This document shows, piece after piece, positions 21,174-33,168 of a DNA stretch of 64,000 bases (its first letter is position 1; each line of letters begins with the position of its first letter). Source of the DNA: Odobenus rosmarus divergens (lineage: Eukaryota > Chordata > Mammalia > Carnivora > Odobenidae); contig NW_004450459.1 in the NCBI RefSeq assembly GCF_000321225.1, positions 3,252,100 to 3,316,099 on the forward strand. The letters are read 5' to 3'. The notes under the pieces are model-generated. The model searched no databases. It saw only the letters and a program-made list of their open reading frames with translations, and was not told the DNA's origin. Made by a program: the position numbers and the translations under genes.

Positions 21174-21343
21174 GGAGAACTTGGGTGGCTCAGTTGGCTA
21201 AGCATCTGCCTTTGACTCAGGTCATGATCCTGGGGTCCTGGGATCCAGCCCATCAAATAAATAAATCTTTATTTTTTTATTTTTTATTTTATTTTTTTAA
21301 ATAAATCTTTAAAAAAAACTGGGAAAGCCATATTTAAAAAAAA
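21174..21343 (+). mobile_element. Internally deleted CAN-SINE with T-rich foldback tail
   Basis: The head 21174-21251 (GGAGAACTTGGGTGGC to GGGATCCAGCC) joins straight to the tail (ATCAAATAAATAAATCTTT), so about 100 bp of the pyrimidine-rich middle are gone. The tail then runs into T-rich sequence at 21266-21298 and a second AAATAAATCTTTAAAA. Target duplication AAAGATATTCAAATCTA (21157-21173) and AAAGATATTTAAATCTA (21344-21360), one mismatch in 17. Confidence 0.92.
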
Positions 21344-21574
21344 AAAGATATTTAAATCTATCCAACCTTAAAGTTTCACTCTGGCTTCTTTAATATTTTC
21401 TCTTTAGTTCTCCTTATTTGCTAATTTGCTTTAAGCCTTAGAAATGTATGAGTTTCTTTGTCTTTTTGAGTTGATATCAAGTACAGAGTTGAGTTAGTTA
21501 TACCCCTTAGCTCTTTGCACATTGTCATCATTGGTCGGTTTAAGGCTTCAAACTAGTATTTTTCTTTCTTTTTT

Positions 21575-21753
21575 ATTTTTTAATATTTACATATTTATTT
21601 GAGAGAGAGAGAGAGAAAGAGAGTATAGGGGAGGGGCAGACTCCCCACTGAACGTGGAGCCCTACACCAGGCTTGATCCCATGACCCTGAGATCATGACC
21701 TGAGCTGAAATCAAGAGTTGGACGCTTAACCAACTGAGCCACCTAGGCGCCCT
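21575..21753 (-). mobile_element. CAN-SINE, older subtype
   Basis: The complement of AGGGCGCCTAGGTGGCTCAG ends at 21753. The body has 'CAAGAGTTGGACGCTTAACC', the complement of the older GTCCAACTCTTG form. The middle pyrimidine region appears as GAGAGAGAGAGAGAGA. The flanks are both T/C-rich (TTTTCTTTCTTTTTTA-like), so the duplication is only suggestive. Confidence 0.92.
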
Positions 21754-22779
21754 GTTTTGTCTTTTTTCTAATATGGCTCCCATCCCCCATATACTCACGG
21801 CTACCACCCTATTTGTGGTACTATACAGGTCTATACTCACATCCCTGTAGTACTATTTAGTAGGAGGGTGTTTTTAAATTTATATACAGGATATTTTGCT
21901 GTTAAGCTTGTCTGTTTCCTACTTTTCATATTTAACACATTTGAAATCTCTCCTCTCTGTGGTATGTACATCAGTTACTTGTTTTTTTACTAGATGGTTT
22001 TTCCACTATCTTCACAGTTTATATTTTACATATGCTTGATCAACAACAACTCAAGTGGTTTCTACCTTCCGGCATCACATGTATGAACGTTGTTATACAT
22101 GTTCCCTTAGGAAGCTATGTGAGAATTTCTCTGGGTATATATTCAGGATTGGAATCTGTGGGTTCTAAGGCAAATGGATAATTTATTCCAGTAAATAAAA
22201 TACCAGTTTGCTTTCAGAAACATCTCTACCAATTTATATTCCTAACAGCAGTACAGGAGAGTTTCTCTTTCTTCTCATTTTTACCAACATTCATTATTAA
22301 ATGTTTTCTTATTTTTGCTATTCTGACTGATGAAAAATGATACCTCATTATTATCTAATTTTTCTTTATTTGATTCATAGTAGCATTGATCATCCTTCCA
22401 TATATGTTATTAGCCATGTGTCTTTTCTTTCTATAAATTGCTTGTTCATCTCTTTTTCCCATTTTTCTATTGAGATTCCTGTCTTTTTCCTGATTCATAA
22501 ATAACTTTCTCTGTATTCCATCAGTATCATCACTTTGTCTATGTAGTCCTTCATTAAAAGAAGTCTTTAATTTTGATATAATAAAATCTGTTTTTAATTT
22601 TGTATGTTTTGGGTTTTAAGAATTTTTTTCTATGCCTAGATCACAAAAATATGTTTTATATATTTAACCTATTTTTAATTTTTTACATTTTTAACATGTC
22701 TTTAATCTGCCATCTATGTTATGATAATGTGCAAATTTAGCTTCACTTTTCTTCATATACTGAACCTGCGCTTTTTTGG

Positions 22780-22971
22780 GTTTTTTTAAGATTTATTTAT
22801 TTATTTTAGAGAGTGGGCAGAGAGGCAGAGAAAGAAAGGGGAGAGAATCCCAAGAAGACTCTATGCTGGGTGTGGAGCCTGACACGGGGCTCAATCTCAG
22901 GACCCTGAGATCACAACCTGAGCCAAAACCAAGAGTTGGACACTTACCTGACTACACCACTCAGGCACCCC
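22780..22971 (-). mobile_element. CAN-SINE, older subtype, diverged
   Basis: The complement of GGGGTGCCTGAGTGGTGTAG ends at 22971. 'CCAAGAGTTGGACACTTACC' marks the older subtype. The right flank TGAACC matches TGAACC at 22761 only briefly, so the duplication is weak. A 75-codon frame at 22776-23003 is SINE sequence. Confidence 0.9.
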
Positions 22972-23709
22972 TAGTGAACCTATTTTCTAAATACCATTTA
23001 TAAATAATTCTTTCCCCCATTGCTTTGTGGTGCTATATTTTACTTCCAAACTCTATTCCTATCCATTGGTTTGCTTTTCTGTTCTGAAGTTAATACTATC
23101 CTGATTTTATCACTTCAGCTTGGGTTCTGTCTTAGTCATGCACCTTTTACCTTCTTTTTCAAAGCTGACTTACATACTTAAAGATTTTCATTCTTGTGTA
23201 TAGATTTTAGTGTGAGTTTTCTAATTCATCCCCCCCAAATTTTTAAATCTGTCTCTTAATGACCATATATGGCAACCTAGTATTACATTTTATACAACAA
23301 GCTATTTTCTTAAGCCTTTTGAAAATGTTTTTCTGCTCTACACTCAAGTGTGCTTTTTTGAAGTCTGATGCCAACATGACTTGTTTTCCTTTATGGGTAG
23401 TCTGTTTTTCTCTCAAGAAACTTTTAATTTTTTCTTTGTCTTCATTATCCATACATTTTACCATACTGTTTCTAGGTTTGGACATCTTATTCTCTTTGCT
23501 TTTTCATTATGAAGTACTTTGAATATGAAGTTTCCCATCCCCTTTCAGTTGGGGAAGTTCTTGGATGTCATTTCTTGAAAGTTTCTTTTCTGTGTTTATA
23601 TACATTTTTTCTCTCCAAATGGGAATTATTAAATATATATTTTGATATTTCTATTACTGACAAAATCTTTTGACTTTTTCTACTTTTTCTTCTTTCCAAA
23701 TGCTTTTTT

Positions 23710-23885
23710 TTTTTTTAAGATTTATTTATTTGAGAGAGAGTGAGAGCAAGAGAGATCACAGAAGGAGAAGGAGAAGCAGACTGACTGCTGAGCAGGGAGC
23801 CTGATGTGGGGCTCAATCCCAGAACCCTGAAATCATGACCTGAGCCAAAGGCAGTTGCTTAACTGACTGTCCACCCAGGTGTGCC
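23710..23885 (-). mobile_element. CAN-SINE
   Basis: The complement of GGCACACCTGGGTGGAC ends at 23885. T-run complement of the tail at 23703-23717. Target duplication TCCAAATGCTTTTTT is exact over 15 bp, at 23695-23709 and 23886-23900. The middle is shortened, with a GAGAAGGAGAAGCAGACTG region. Confidence 0.95.
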
Positions 23886-24264
23886 TCCAAATGCTTTTTT
23901 GGGAAAATATTCTAGCCTGCTTTCTAGTACCCTACTTTATTCTTTGTATCCTTTTAGTTATTTATCCAATGCATTAATAATTTATTGAAACTCACATATT
24001 TTTCACACCAAGTATACCTACCTGGCTTTATTTAAAAAGGTTTGTTTCTGCTTCATATTCCAACCATTTATTAATTCTCTGAAAATTTTTCATTAGTTTT
24101 ATTTCAAGTAATAAGACAATAAATAAGTAAAAACTAAGAGCTGGTTCACTTAGTATTTGCACTTGTATTTGTTGCCTTTGTTTTGTAGCAGTTATGCTCC
24201 TCGGATATCTAGTTATTTTTACATTTGAACTTGTTTCTATCTGGCTGGTTTTGTACATAGGGAA

Positions 24265-24840
24265 TCCCAGGTTCTAGCTTTTGTGGTTTCTGAGAGCTGA
24301 ACGTGACTAGAAGGATGACAGTCCTGGACAGAGAGCTCACCATGCCAGTCTGGGCTTTACCATCCCTCTTTGCTCTCTCCTCACCAATCTTACCTACCCC
24401 TTGGTTGTAATTAGCTAATGCCGAAAGTGGATTTGGTGATGCAGTGAGATTTGCCATAATCACTGGGCCCTTTAGTTATCTTTCCTAGCCCAGTGTCAGT
24501 CTCCTGTGCAGCCTATTATCTGCTGACCTGGTGGCACTGAGTAGGCACTGCTTTCCCTTGAGCTATTGTGTGGCCAGGATAATGGGGGGGGGGAAGGCTT
24601 AAAACCCTCCCCATCTTTTCTCTCCAGCATGGTACCTTATTCCTCAACCACATCTCTATTTTCAAGTATTTCCGTCAGTCTTTGTCTGCTTTTTTCTCCA
24701 AATTCATTTTGTTTTACCTCTGGGACAACTTCTGGGATGAGAGGAGAGGAGAATGCCAACATGTAGGCTAATTCTCAATTTTTTTGAATCCCATCCATGT
24801 TTGTTTTTAAATGATGAATATCGAAATAGTATCAACTTCA
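24265..24840. other. Unique DNA, nothing recognised
   Basis: Somewhat higher GC near 24300-24620, with a G8 run near 24584. The frames on both strands at 24209-24766 show no domain. Confidence 0.45.
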
Positions 24841-24844
24841 GTTG

Positions 24845-25035
24845 AATGCTTTCTATGTGTTAGGCCTATGCTGTGTTTTTATATGCATGATATCATCTCA
24901 TCCTCAAAGACCCTCTAGGAAATGGTACTTTTATTATACTCATTTTACAGATGAGAGAATTGAAGTCTAGATAAAATACATCACACCACCAATAACAGAG
25001 CCAAGGTACAATTTAGGTTATCAGATTCCAAAGTC
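24845..25035 (-). mobile_element. MIR SINE relic
   Basis: The plus strand shows the typical MIR complement: TTTCTATGTGTTAGGCC, ATCATCTCATCCTCAAAG, CATTTTACAGATGAGAGAA at 24941, AACAGAGCCAAGGTACAATT. Confidence 0.75.
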
Positions 25036-25039
25036 TATT

Positions 25040-26990
25040 TTTTTTAGGCTATATTGCATTTAGTATTTTGGTTTAAAATAGGTTTGTTTTGGATGGATGC
25101 CTTCATGATGTCCAAAAAACCCCCTAAAAGTATGTCCAAAATTTTGTTAGTACATACAAGATAAGTTTTATCAGGGATTGAGTCCATTGCTTTTATTAGA
25201 TGTTCAAAGGTGTCCCTGAATTCCCTCAAGGTAAAGAGACACTTTAGGTAAAAACTTATGTGAGGGCTTAGGCTCTAAAGTTAGCCAGTAATACAAAATA
25301 CAGTGCATAGTGATGTACCTCTGAAACTTTCTTAAATGAATCTCATATTATCGAGACTGGGCCACTGAAAGCTCAAAAGCCAAGAAGCAATAGATTATAT
25401 TTCTCTTCACTTTTGGTGCTGGTATCTCTTTTCCTGTAACAGTGGAGAACAAGTTACCTTGAAATTATTATGGGGACAGAAAAAAACTGAAAAGGGGGTA
25501 AATAAAGACTTCTCTGTCAATAAACTTGTACAATTATGTTCATTTATTTCAGTGTTCGTACAATGGAAGTTAACTCCGAATTGAGAAGGAAAAAAAACTG
25601 GATCAACATCAATCTGGTATGAAGGACAGATAAATAGTGATATGTTCAGTGTCTGGTTCTCCATGCCCTAAAGCCTGTGAAGACAGGTACCAGCCCCAGG
25701 AGTTGTCAATTTGACCCTCTTGAGTACCCAGCTGACCCTATTCAGTCTAGTCAGAATCTGGTGGATTTTCTATTCATAGACTATCAGGAGGACGGGGCCT
25801 GTTGTAAAAACTACTGACAAATTCTTTCTGGCTAATGAAATACTCTCTGATGAAGCTTAGAGAACAATCTCCCCAAGTTGTCAGAGGCTCAACTTGGCTC
25901 AACTTCAGAGCTGACCAGAGCTCACAGGGCTCCTTTGCAGCAGGGGCTCCCCCAGTTCAATTTTCCCAAATCCATTTCTGAGCAGCTAGATGATCCATGC
26001 TCAAGGGAAGCCTGAACTGAACTGCCCTCTGGAAACAGATAAATATACTGGGCAATTAGATCAACCTTTGTTCTTCTGAAGGAAGCTGTAAAGCACAAAC
26101 GTGTTTCATAGAAACATACGTGATAGACATCTAGGTCTCTTAAAAATGTATTTCATATCAAAAGAGGGAAGCATGCATGCTTTCTTTAATGGAAAGGGAA
26201 TACAGTATGCTAAATAAAATGAGAGATGAGCTAGTTTACATATCTATTTCAGAAATTGAGAGGGTAGAAAATGTCAAAACTTATTGTATGCTACTTTCAG
26301 AATTCAATCATGCATTTAAAATAATAGTGATTTATAATACTGAAAGAAAAGGGAAAAAAATGTCTGCCAGTTTCTGTCTTGAGATATTTTGTGTTCTCTA
26401 GAAAGTGTCAATTTATTGGTTTTAGTTTTCTGGTCCCACATGGACCTTAAATAAAACTCCTCTGTGAGGTGTTAGCCAGTAGCTTGTAGAAAATATTTTC
26501 TTGCCAAAGGCACAGAACGTGGATCTTGAGTTGTCCCATAAGGAGTAACTGACTCTGAAGGTGTCAGGAGTAAAATGACTCCATTTTATAATCTCTCCCA
26601 GAGGCAAGGAGCTTCTCACTTCCAGAATAAATTGATGGTGAGATCCATTTTCTAGCTGGCAGGATGATGATCAGCAAAGCTTTCACTCCAGCTTGCTGAC
26701 AAGGGAAAAGTGCCTGTCCCAATTGGCAGGTGTATGTGATTTGTGAAATGGAAGGCTTTATAACCTGGCATGCACAATTGTTCCACTGAAAGTCCTCATG
26801 TGTTATAAGCACAACTATTTGCAAATTGCACTCACATGGGGATACCACTGCGCCCTCCTGTATGTGTGGGTTTGATTCTCCCTTCTTGCAGTTACCCAAT
26901 GTGACACTGTCCATTTGATAGCTTCTATGCCTCTCATTCCAGTCAGAATCCCAAATCTGGTATTCTCATGTACAAACCTTAGTACAGCTT
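25040..26990. other. Unique DNA, nothing recognised
   Basis: No repeat family is clear. Frames of 85 codons (25407-25664) and 116 codons (26564-26914), both minus, have no recognisable domain, signal sequence or exon borders that I would trust. Confidence 0.45.
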
Positions 26991-27247
26991 TACATAAACT
27001 GTAAAAGGCTTTCACATTTGTTTTCTATATCCATTTAATTCTGAGTAAATATCACCATCTTATTTTACAGCTGAAAACACAGAGACACAAGATAGGAGCT
27101 ACCACCATACAACATGGGCTCCTTTATCCCTCTACTGTTTACACTATTTTCCTTGGTCGGGAGTTCTCAAACTTAAGTGTATATAAGACTTATTCAAATT
27201 GTTTGCTAAAAGTAATAGAAATGATGGTTAATATAGTACTTAATATG

Positions 27248-27484
27248 GGGGAACCTGGGTGGCTCAGTTGGTTAAATGTCCAACTCTTGGTTTCGGCTCA
27301 GGTCATGATCTCAGGATGGTGAGATCAAGCCCCTCCTCAGGCTTCACATGAGCATGGAGCCTGCTTAAGATTCTCTCTCCGCCCCTCCCCACCCTGCCCC
27401 CTGCCCCACCTGCTCATGCACACTTGAGTGCCAGCTCTCTCTCTAAAAATATATATTTTGTGTGTGTGTGTGTGTATGTATATG
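27248..27484 (+). mobile_element. CAN-SINE, older subtype, with (TG)n tail
   Basis: Starts GGGGAACCTGGGTGGCTCAG and has 'GTCCAACTCTTGGTTTCGGC' and 'GAGCCTGCTTAAGATTCTCTCT'. The A tail has turned into AAAAATATATATTTTG(TG)n at about 27436-27475. Target duplication TATAGTACTTAATATG (27232-27247) and TATAGTGCTTAATATG (27485-27500), one mismatch in 16. Confidence 0.95.
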
Positions 27485-27485
27485 T

Positions 27486-27710
27486 ATAGTGCTTAATATG
27501 TACCAGGTACTCTTTTAAGCACCTCACACATATCAACTGGTTTTTTTCCTCACAACACCCTGAGTTAAGTTTCCTTTCAAAAGAAAGAAAGTGGAACTAT
27601 ACAGAAGTTTTGTCAGTTATTCAAAATTTAGCACTGAATAGAGGCTGGAACTAGAATTCAAACTGAGGTAGCCTGGTTCCAGAGCCTGTGTTTTTACCCA
27701 CTCGGCCGGT
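27486..27710 (-). mobile_element. MIR SINE relic, target of the CAN-SINE
   Basis: The plus strand has GCTTAATATGTACCAGGTAC, TTTTAAGCACCTCACACATA, TCCTCACAACACCCTGAG, AGAGGCTGGAACTAGAATTC and CCAGAGCCTGTGTTTTTACC. The CAN-SINE at 27248 landed at its outer end. Confidence 0.75.
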
Positions 27711-28265
27711 CTGAAGAGGAATCCTTCTTCCCTTTCCCAGAGATTTTGGAATTTGAATATCTGGGGTAGGGCCCAGGAATCCAAATTTGCAACATACACT
27801 TCCCCCAGCTCCCAGACGGCTCTAATGTTAGGGGTTCTCAGACCATGCTTTGAAAAGCACTGACTTTGGGTATCAAAGATGTGGTTTGGTTTTCAGTAGT
27901 CACATACTGCAATGAAAATTCCCCTAGGGGACATTATAAACTAATAGTTCATAAACAGTAGAGCAAAATATAGGTGGGGGTGGGACTTGGGTTGGTGCTT
28001 GATGGTTAGAAAAAGATAAGAGGCATTAAAGGAAGGAGAATATTAATGGTAAGAAAAGCCACGAGAGAAAAACAGACATCATCTACCTTATCATTTTTCT
28101 TGGAGCTAGATTTGCACAAGACTGCTCAAATCCAAGTCTGGAAATTAGTATAAAATTAATATAATTTTTTAAGTGCTTTTGAGAAAAGCCAGTGGAGATA
28201 ATGGCAGAGGGGTTGGGTGAGAGTTATTTACTAACTGGTGACAACTCAGGTTTCCTGCTTTGTTG
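27711..28265. other. Mostly unique DNA
   Basis: TAGGGGTTCTCAGACCATGC and TGAAAAGCACTGACTTTGG near 27824-27868 hint at a decayed MER5-type end. Otherwise nothing recognised. Confidence 0.35.
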
Positions 28266-28273
28266 GATCTATA

Positions 28274-28422
28274 GCTACCCTGTCCAAAATGATAATCACT
28301 AGCCACATTATTTAAATTAGAATTAAATAGCATTTAAAAATAAGTTTCTCAGTCACCCTTATTATGTCTCAAGTGTTCAATAACCACATATGGCTAGTGA
28401 CTACCATATTGGACAGCACACA
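28274..28422. mobile_element. Short hAT-type element with 8-bp duplication
   Basis: The ends are inverted: CTGTCCAAAATGATAATCAC on the left and TAGTGACTACCATATTGGAC on the right. The flanking 8-mers GATCTATA (28266-28273) and GATCTAGG (28423-28430) share their first six bases, fitting the 8-bp duplication of hAT transposons. Nonautonomous, 149 bp. I do not assign a family name. Confidence 0.75.
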
Positions 28423-28886
28423 GATCTAGGATCTTGCCATCTTTGCAGAAAACTCTGTTGGACAATGTTGATCTAGAGACCTTTCTCCAACTCATACTTT
28501 CTTTTTCTTACCATTAGCAAAATCTTCTCCATTAAAGTAATTAAATGATGGACATTTAGCATTTGCACTTAATGCCTGTTTCAAGAACACCCCAAGGTCT
28601 AATTTGTAATTTTGCAGTGGTCGTCACTTAGCATAGCATCTCAACAGGGATTTCTTTTCCCACTTTGTTTTATATGGGGTTATGTGGGTAAGAGGGATGG
28701 TGGTCATGTGAGAATTATAAACCATGTCAGGCTTCCCTCAAATGTGAACAGGCTATCTTTCATGCAAATATCACAGACTAAAGGAGTTCCAAATGAACAC
28801 ATATCCTAGAATGAATGTACCAGGAGGGCTAGGAACCACATCAAGACCACAAACATGACCTCTTACATTTCATATTTAGCTTGGAT

Positions 28887-28920
28887 ATGACTTTCACTTT
28901 CAATTGTTACTGAAAGTCAT
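28887..28920. repeat. 10-bp inverted repeat
   Basis: ATGACTTTCA at 28887-28896 and its exact complement TGAAAGTCAT at 28911-28920, with a 14-nt loop. Probably chance. Confidence 0.8.
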
Positions 28921-29504
28921 GGATGGCAGATTTATAAGACTTTCTGCCCTGATATAAGTCAGGAGTGATTTTATTAGATTCACATACACAAGCCACTGCC
29001 ACACAACTAAAGCATCTGCTGAATACACCATGTGAGGGCTCTGGGTCTTCAAAGACTCCGAGCAGCAGGTTATTTCAATTACAGCCCCCTTCCTCCCACA
29101 GGATAATGAGCTATTGGCCATGATTCAGCCTCCCGTGGCTGGACTGCTCTGGCCTTGCACTGGACCCTACAGCCATGAAACTGTTACAGCACTGGCCTGC
29201 TATTTCAGGGTCAGATTCCTAGTGTTATTTTAGACACTTTCCTGGAAGTGTGGTTTAGCACATAGACATCTGTTCTCTGGAGTGAGTTTTACAAGAGATC
29301 CAGTTAGCCCTAATACAGTAGACTCTGTGTCCAGTGTTATAAGCACCAAATAATTGGAATAGACTTTGATAAGCAAGAGCCTTGGCTGTTAACTAAATCA
29401 ATTTAAAATGGTTTTCCTTTCAGCCTCAAATATGAATTATTATATGTGTAATTATTAGCAATTATGAGTCATACGGACCCTTTCTTTGTAATCCTAAATA
29501 GAGC
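28921..29504. other. Unique DNA, nothing recognised
   Basis: No family or exon signature seen. The frame at 28900-29121 (minus) lacks any feature. Confidence 0.45.
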
Positions 29505-29720
29505 CCTACAAAAACTCAAAATCACTGAAACTTGGAACTGGAAGGGAATTTTGAGATTACCTACTCTAACCTCCTCTTTTCAAAACAAGAAACTGCATCT
29601 CAGAAAGGCTAAGAAATTACCCAAGATCCCCAAGCTAATTAAGAGAATTAGAGCTGCCAACACATATCTCTTAATTCCTTGTTCAATACTCTTTCTACTG
29701 TGTCATCCTTTTCTGTAGGT
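29505..29720 (-). mobile_element. MIR3-like SINE relic
   Basis: GGAACTGGAAGGGAATTTTG, CTACTCTAACCTCCTCTTTTC, AAACTGCATCTCAGAAAGGC and ACTCTTTCTACTGTGTCAT match the complement layout of a MIR-class repeat ('AACCTCCTCATTTTACAG ... GCTCTTTCCACTA'). Confidence 0.6.
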
Positions 29721-29794
29721 GTAAAGACTTGCACTATCACATAGATAATATGGAAATGAGGGAAGTTGCTTAGACCCCAGTTCCAGAAAAGGTA

Positions 29795-30060
29795 TAACTT
29801 AATAGCAGCTAGTACATATAGAGTAGTAAGTATATGCTAGGCACTGTCCTAAGCACCACGGATATATGATCTCATTTAGTCCTCATGACAACACTGAGAT
29901 CCTGTTATTATTCCCATTTTACAGATGAGTGAGCTGAATCACGATGAGGTTAAGTAACTTGCCTGAGAGCATGTAGTTAATACTTGGCAGAATCTCAATT
30001 CAAGCTCAGGAAATAAGTGTTCTAGATGCCATGCTCTAACCACTCTGCTTTGCTGCCTAT
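29795..30060 (-). mobile_element. MIR SINE relic
   Basis: Clear complement: GTATATGCTAGGCACTGTCC, TCATTTAGTCCTCATGACAA, TTATTCCCATTTTACAGATG at 29908, GGTTAAGTAACTTGCCTG, AACCACTCTGCTTTGCTGCC. Confidence 0.85.
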
Positions 30061-30767
30061 AAAGGTCATATCTGAGATCACTGACCAAAACGAGTAAATA
30101 CAGGCAGATGAGGTTGGAAAAAAAACAACAAAAAACCTCTGTGTGCATAGAGTACTCAGTTCTAAGGCAAAATTTTAATAACATTTTCTAGTTAACATGA
30201 AAAGTAAAGCTGTTATTTTCATGAAAGCATTCATCATTGAAGGCACTGGGTTTTTGTTTTTAACTAAAACCTTTCAGTGATCTTAATGAGTCCAGTGACC
30301 AAGTACACAGAGCAGTAAAACCTGCTACTCTGGTGGCAATATTGAGCAGTCATTCCCCACTGGGAACAGCACTGCAGACTAATGTGTTCTCGGCTCTCTG
30401 GGGTGCAGCCCTTCAGAACTGAGACAAGCTACATAATCAGGAGGGATTTCCATTTGAAATGGTTCAGAGTTGTTAGTGTGGGAAATTGTATTCCTGTTTT
30501 CTGTGAATAAGTGTTGATATCACAATGAAAAGGGAAAAAGTATTCTGATGAAAATGGACTCACTTATTTAATATAAACATGCTGGCTTATATATAAGGTA
30601 AGTCCCTGGGCCTGTCACAAAATAAGTTTTTGAGCTAGAGATTAAGGAAAAGTGATTCCCAGGATGAGCCCTTACCCACTGTGGGGTATGTCATGTTTAT
30701 AAGACGATAACATGAACACTTGACGTACTGAATGAAATAAACATAAAATGCAGAAAGGACAGTCTGT

Positions 30768-30840
30768 CCAGATCGTGAACTCCTTGTCAGTGGGGACATG
30801 TGTTGTGTTTCCTTGCTCTCTGCCTAGCACCACACACAGT
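30768..30840 (+). mobile_element. L2 LINE 3'-end fragment
   Basis: AGATCGTGAACTCCTTGTCAG then GTGGGGACATGTGTTGTG and TGCCTAGCACCACACACAG match the 'GTGAGCTCCTTGAGGGCAGGGAC ... CCTAGCACAG' end of L2. Confidence 0.65.
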
Positions 30841-31567
30841 CCCCAGCTTAGGTAGGTGAGAAGGACACATGGCTGAGGGAATAGGATTAGAGCCAGAGAC
30901 GGAGACCCTGTGAGGAGGGGAAGTCCTAAGAATGGTTCTTCCTTATTTAGAATTGGCTGTGGGCACAGAAGGAAGGTTTAACCCATGGTCTCATCACTGA
31001 TTAGCTCTCCAGTATTTAGCCAGATGTTAACATCTCTGAATCACAGTTCTCCTGATTAAAATGCTTATTCAATTGGGTAGTGATAAAATTTGTAAAATTC
31101 TTTATCAAATCTAAAGCTACATATAGGTGTAAAATATTACTAAATCCTTTCATAATCAGACAATTAGTGGTAAACAAAACTGATGTGATGAGGAAGAACA
31201 TATCTACCTCTAACTGCCCCCCCGCCATTGTGGCTTTCAAACTCTGAGTACCTCCTATCTCCATCACCGCCGAGGGTTAATTATAGCCAAAGTTTCTTCC
31301 TTCTCACACCTGTTCCTGCCTTCCATCTGCTCCATCTTCCACAAAGGCCATGTATAATCTTTTAAAGTATGTATATTTTTTCTCAAAATATCACAGAGAA
31401 TAAATCTTATCTAAAACCCAGAAGTGACCAAATGTCCATTGTCAGAGTTTAATCACTTTCAATTAGAGCAGCATTTGTTTGCCAATCAGAGTATTTAAGA
31501 CAGACACCAAAGAGCCTTGATAACATAGTTCTTGGGTAGTGAATTTTTAATCACACAAGTACTTGTG

Positions 31568-31722
31568 AAAATTTAATGTTCATACAAATCACCTGAGATC
31601 TTACTAAAAGGCAGACGCTAAGTGAATTAGTTCTGGAGTGGAGCCTGAGTTTCTACACTTCCCAGGTGATGTCGACAGGGCTGGTCAGTGATCTACACTT
31701 TGAGTGACCAGAATCTACATGG
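31568..31722 (+). mobile_element. MER5A-type hAT element
   Basis: ACAAATCACCTGAGATCTTA, GGAGTGGAGCCTGAGTTTC, CCCAGGTGATGTCGACAGG and ACACTTTGAGTGACCAGAAT follow the MER5A consensus in order. Nonautonomous and inactive. Confidence 0.8.
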
Positions 31723-31739
31723 TGATTTCTAACATTTCC

Positions 31740-33150
31740 AAGTATGAGGACACCCTTGTGAGCCTACGTACTGGCATTATCGTGATTATAAATTTTAAAA
31801 TACACAGAAGCAAAAAAAAAAAAAATCTCACCAATCAAAGACATTAACCACAACTAAGTTGGTTTCTATATGGTATATATTGGTACCAAATCAAACTCGT
31901 TGTCCTACTCTCCACATTGTTTCAAAGCTGGCTTTAAATAACTTTAAAATTACTCAAGTAATACGTATTCATTTTAGAAAAATCACAAAGTAAAAACAAG
32001 CAAAAAGAAAATAGAAATCACCTGTAATCTCATCGCTTAGACACAGGACACAAACAATATTGACATGTTAATCCATTCTATCCCCTATGCCCACACCCAA
32101 CCCTGACTCCGTGGCTACTGCACCATGTTACCAACATCATGGTAAGATTGACAGAAAGACACAGACACAGCTAGATAAAATTGTTGGAATTAAAGTTTAG
32201 GAAAAAACTTAGGAGATTTTTAAACAGCATGGAGTAGGGCATGCAGGACTTTGCAAGCTTTTCAAAGTTTCCTGTGGCACTTACAGAGGGTGGAGTTATC
32301 CATTTTCTCCCTGGAATTTTGTTAAATTTGAGTGCTGTTGTTTACCATATCTTGTGATGTTGAAGTTTCTCCTGGGAGGGGAGCATGCCCTGGCTTTTAG
32401 TTTGCTTTTTTTCAATTCAGGGCACGTTGATGGAGACCTGCTACTGTGAATACTTCTGAGGAGTTTTCTGACTTCAGATCTTACACATTTTCCTCAACAC
32501 CATAGTTATAGGTCAATGCTAAGATAATGAATTACATCATAATTTTATGGAAAAATAAATGAGAAAAACTTACTGGAAGTGGTATCCTATGAGCTCAATG
32601 GTTGATTGCTACCACAATCTGGCCTGCCAGAGGTCAACATGGATTTCCCCTTTATCCCTTCCCAGAAGTTCATGGTAATTGTGAAAACCAGCAATAGGTA
32701 TGACAATAAGACATTCTCTCACTAATTCTAATTACTTTAAATGGAGGTGAAACAGCCACATCTTTGCAGTTTTGCAATTGAATCAATATCTGTCAGGAAG
32801 TGGGGAGCCAACTGGGCAAATTTTCCTTATCTTAATAGCTGAATAATCCTCTATTTCCTCATATGGAATGATTAATTTTGATGCTCATTACTACTAAGTT
32901 AGAGACGGGGACTTGTACTGATGAACAGAGGTGCTGATGTATAAATTAAATTCTTACAAAACACAAAAGACAGCCATACATCCACACCCACATTTATATG
33001 CTCACTCTTGTACAAAGGATAGTTAAAGCCTTTTCTTGGCATCAGAAATTTTCTGAAGCATTTGTGTTATTGTGAACACCAGAGGAATACATTGGGGTAG
33101 AACAAAAAGGTCCTTGAACCAGGACTCAGATGATCCAAGTTGTAGTTTCA
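31740..33150. other. Unique and weakly repeat-like DNA
   Basis: 31960-32060 (ACTCAAGTAATACGTATTC, AGAAATCACCTGTAATCTC) resembles a common ancient LINE-derived 3' sequence; I cannot name it. An A13 run lies near 31812. No exon seen. Confidence 0.4.
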
Positions 33151-33168
33151 TTTTTCTTTTCCATTTTA

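Larger units (their letters stand above)
21860..24260. mobile_element. Old L1-type 3' UTR relic, interrupted by two SINEs
   Basis: TTTTTCCCATTTTTCTATTG, AAGAAGTCTTTAATTTTGATA, TATGCCTAGATCACAAAAAT, CTATCCTGATTTTATCACTT, TGTTTCTAGGTTTGGACATC and GTCATTTCTTGAAAGTTTC resemble a long, very decayed L1M-class 3' UTR common in mammals. The orientation is not certain. CAN-SINEs at 22780 and 23710 interrupt it. Confidence 0.45.

Noticed and set aside
26564..26914. 116-codon minus-strand frame
   Set aside because: No domain, no signal sequence and no neighbouring exons. The overlapping frame 26815-27015 on the same strand argues for chance.
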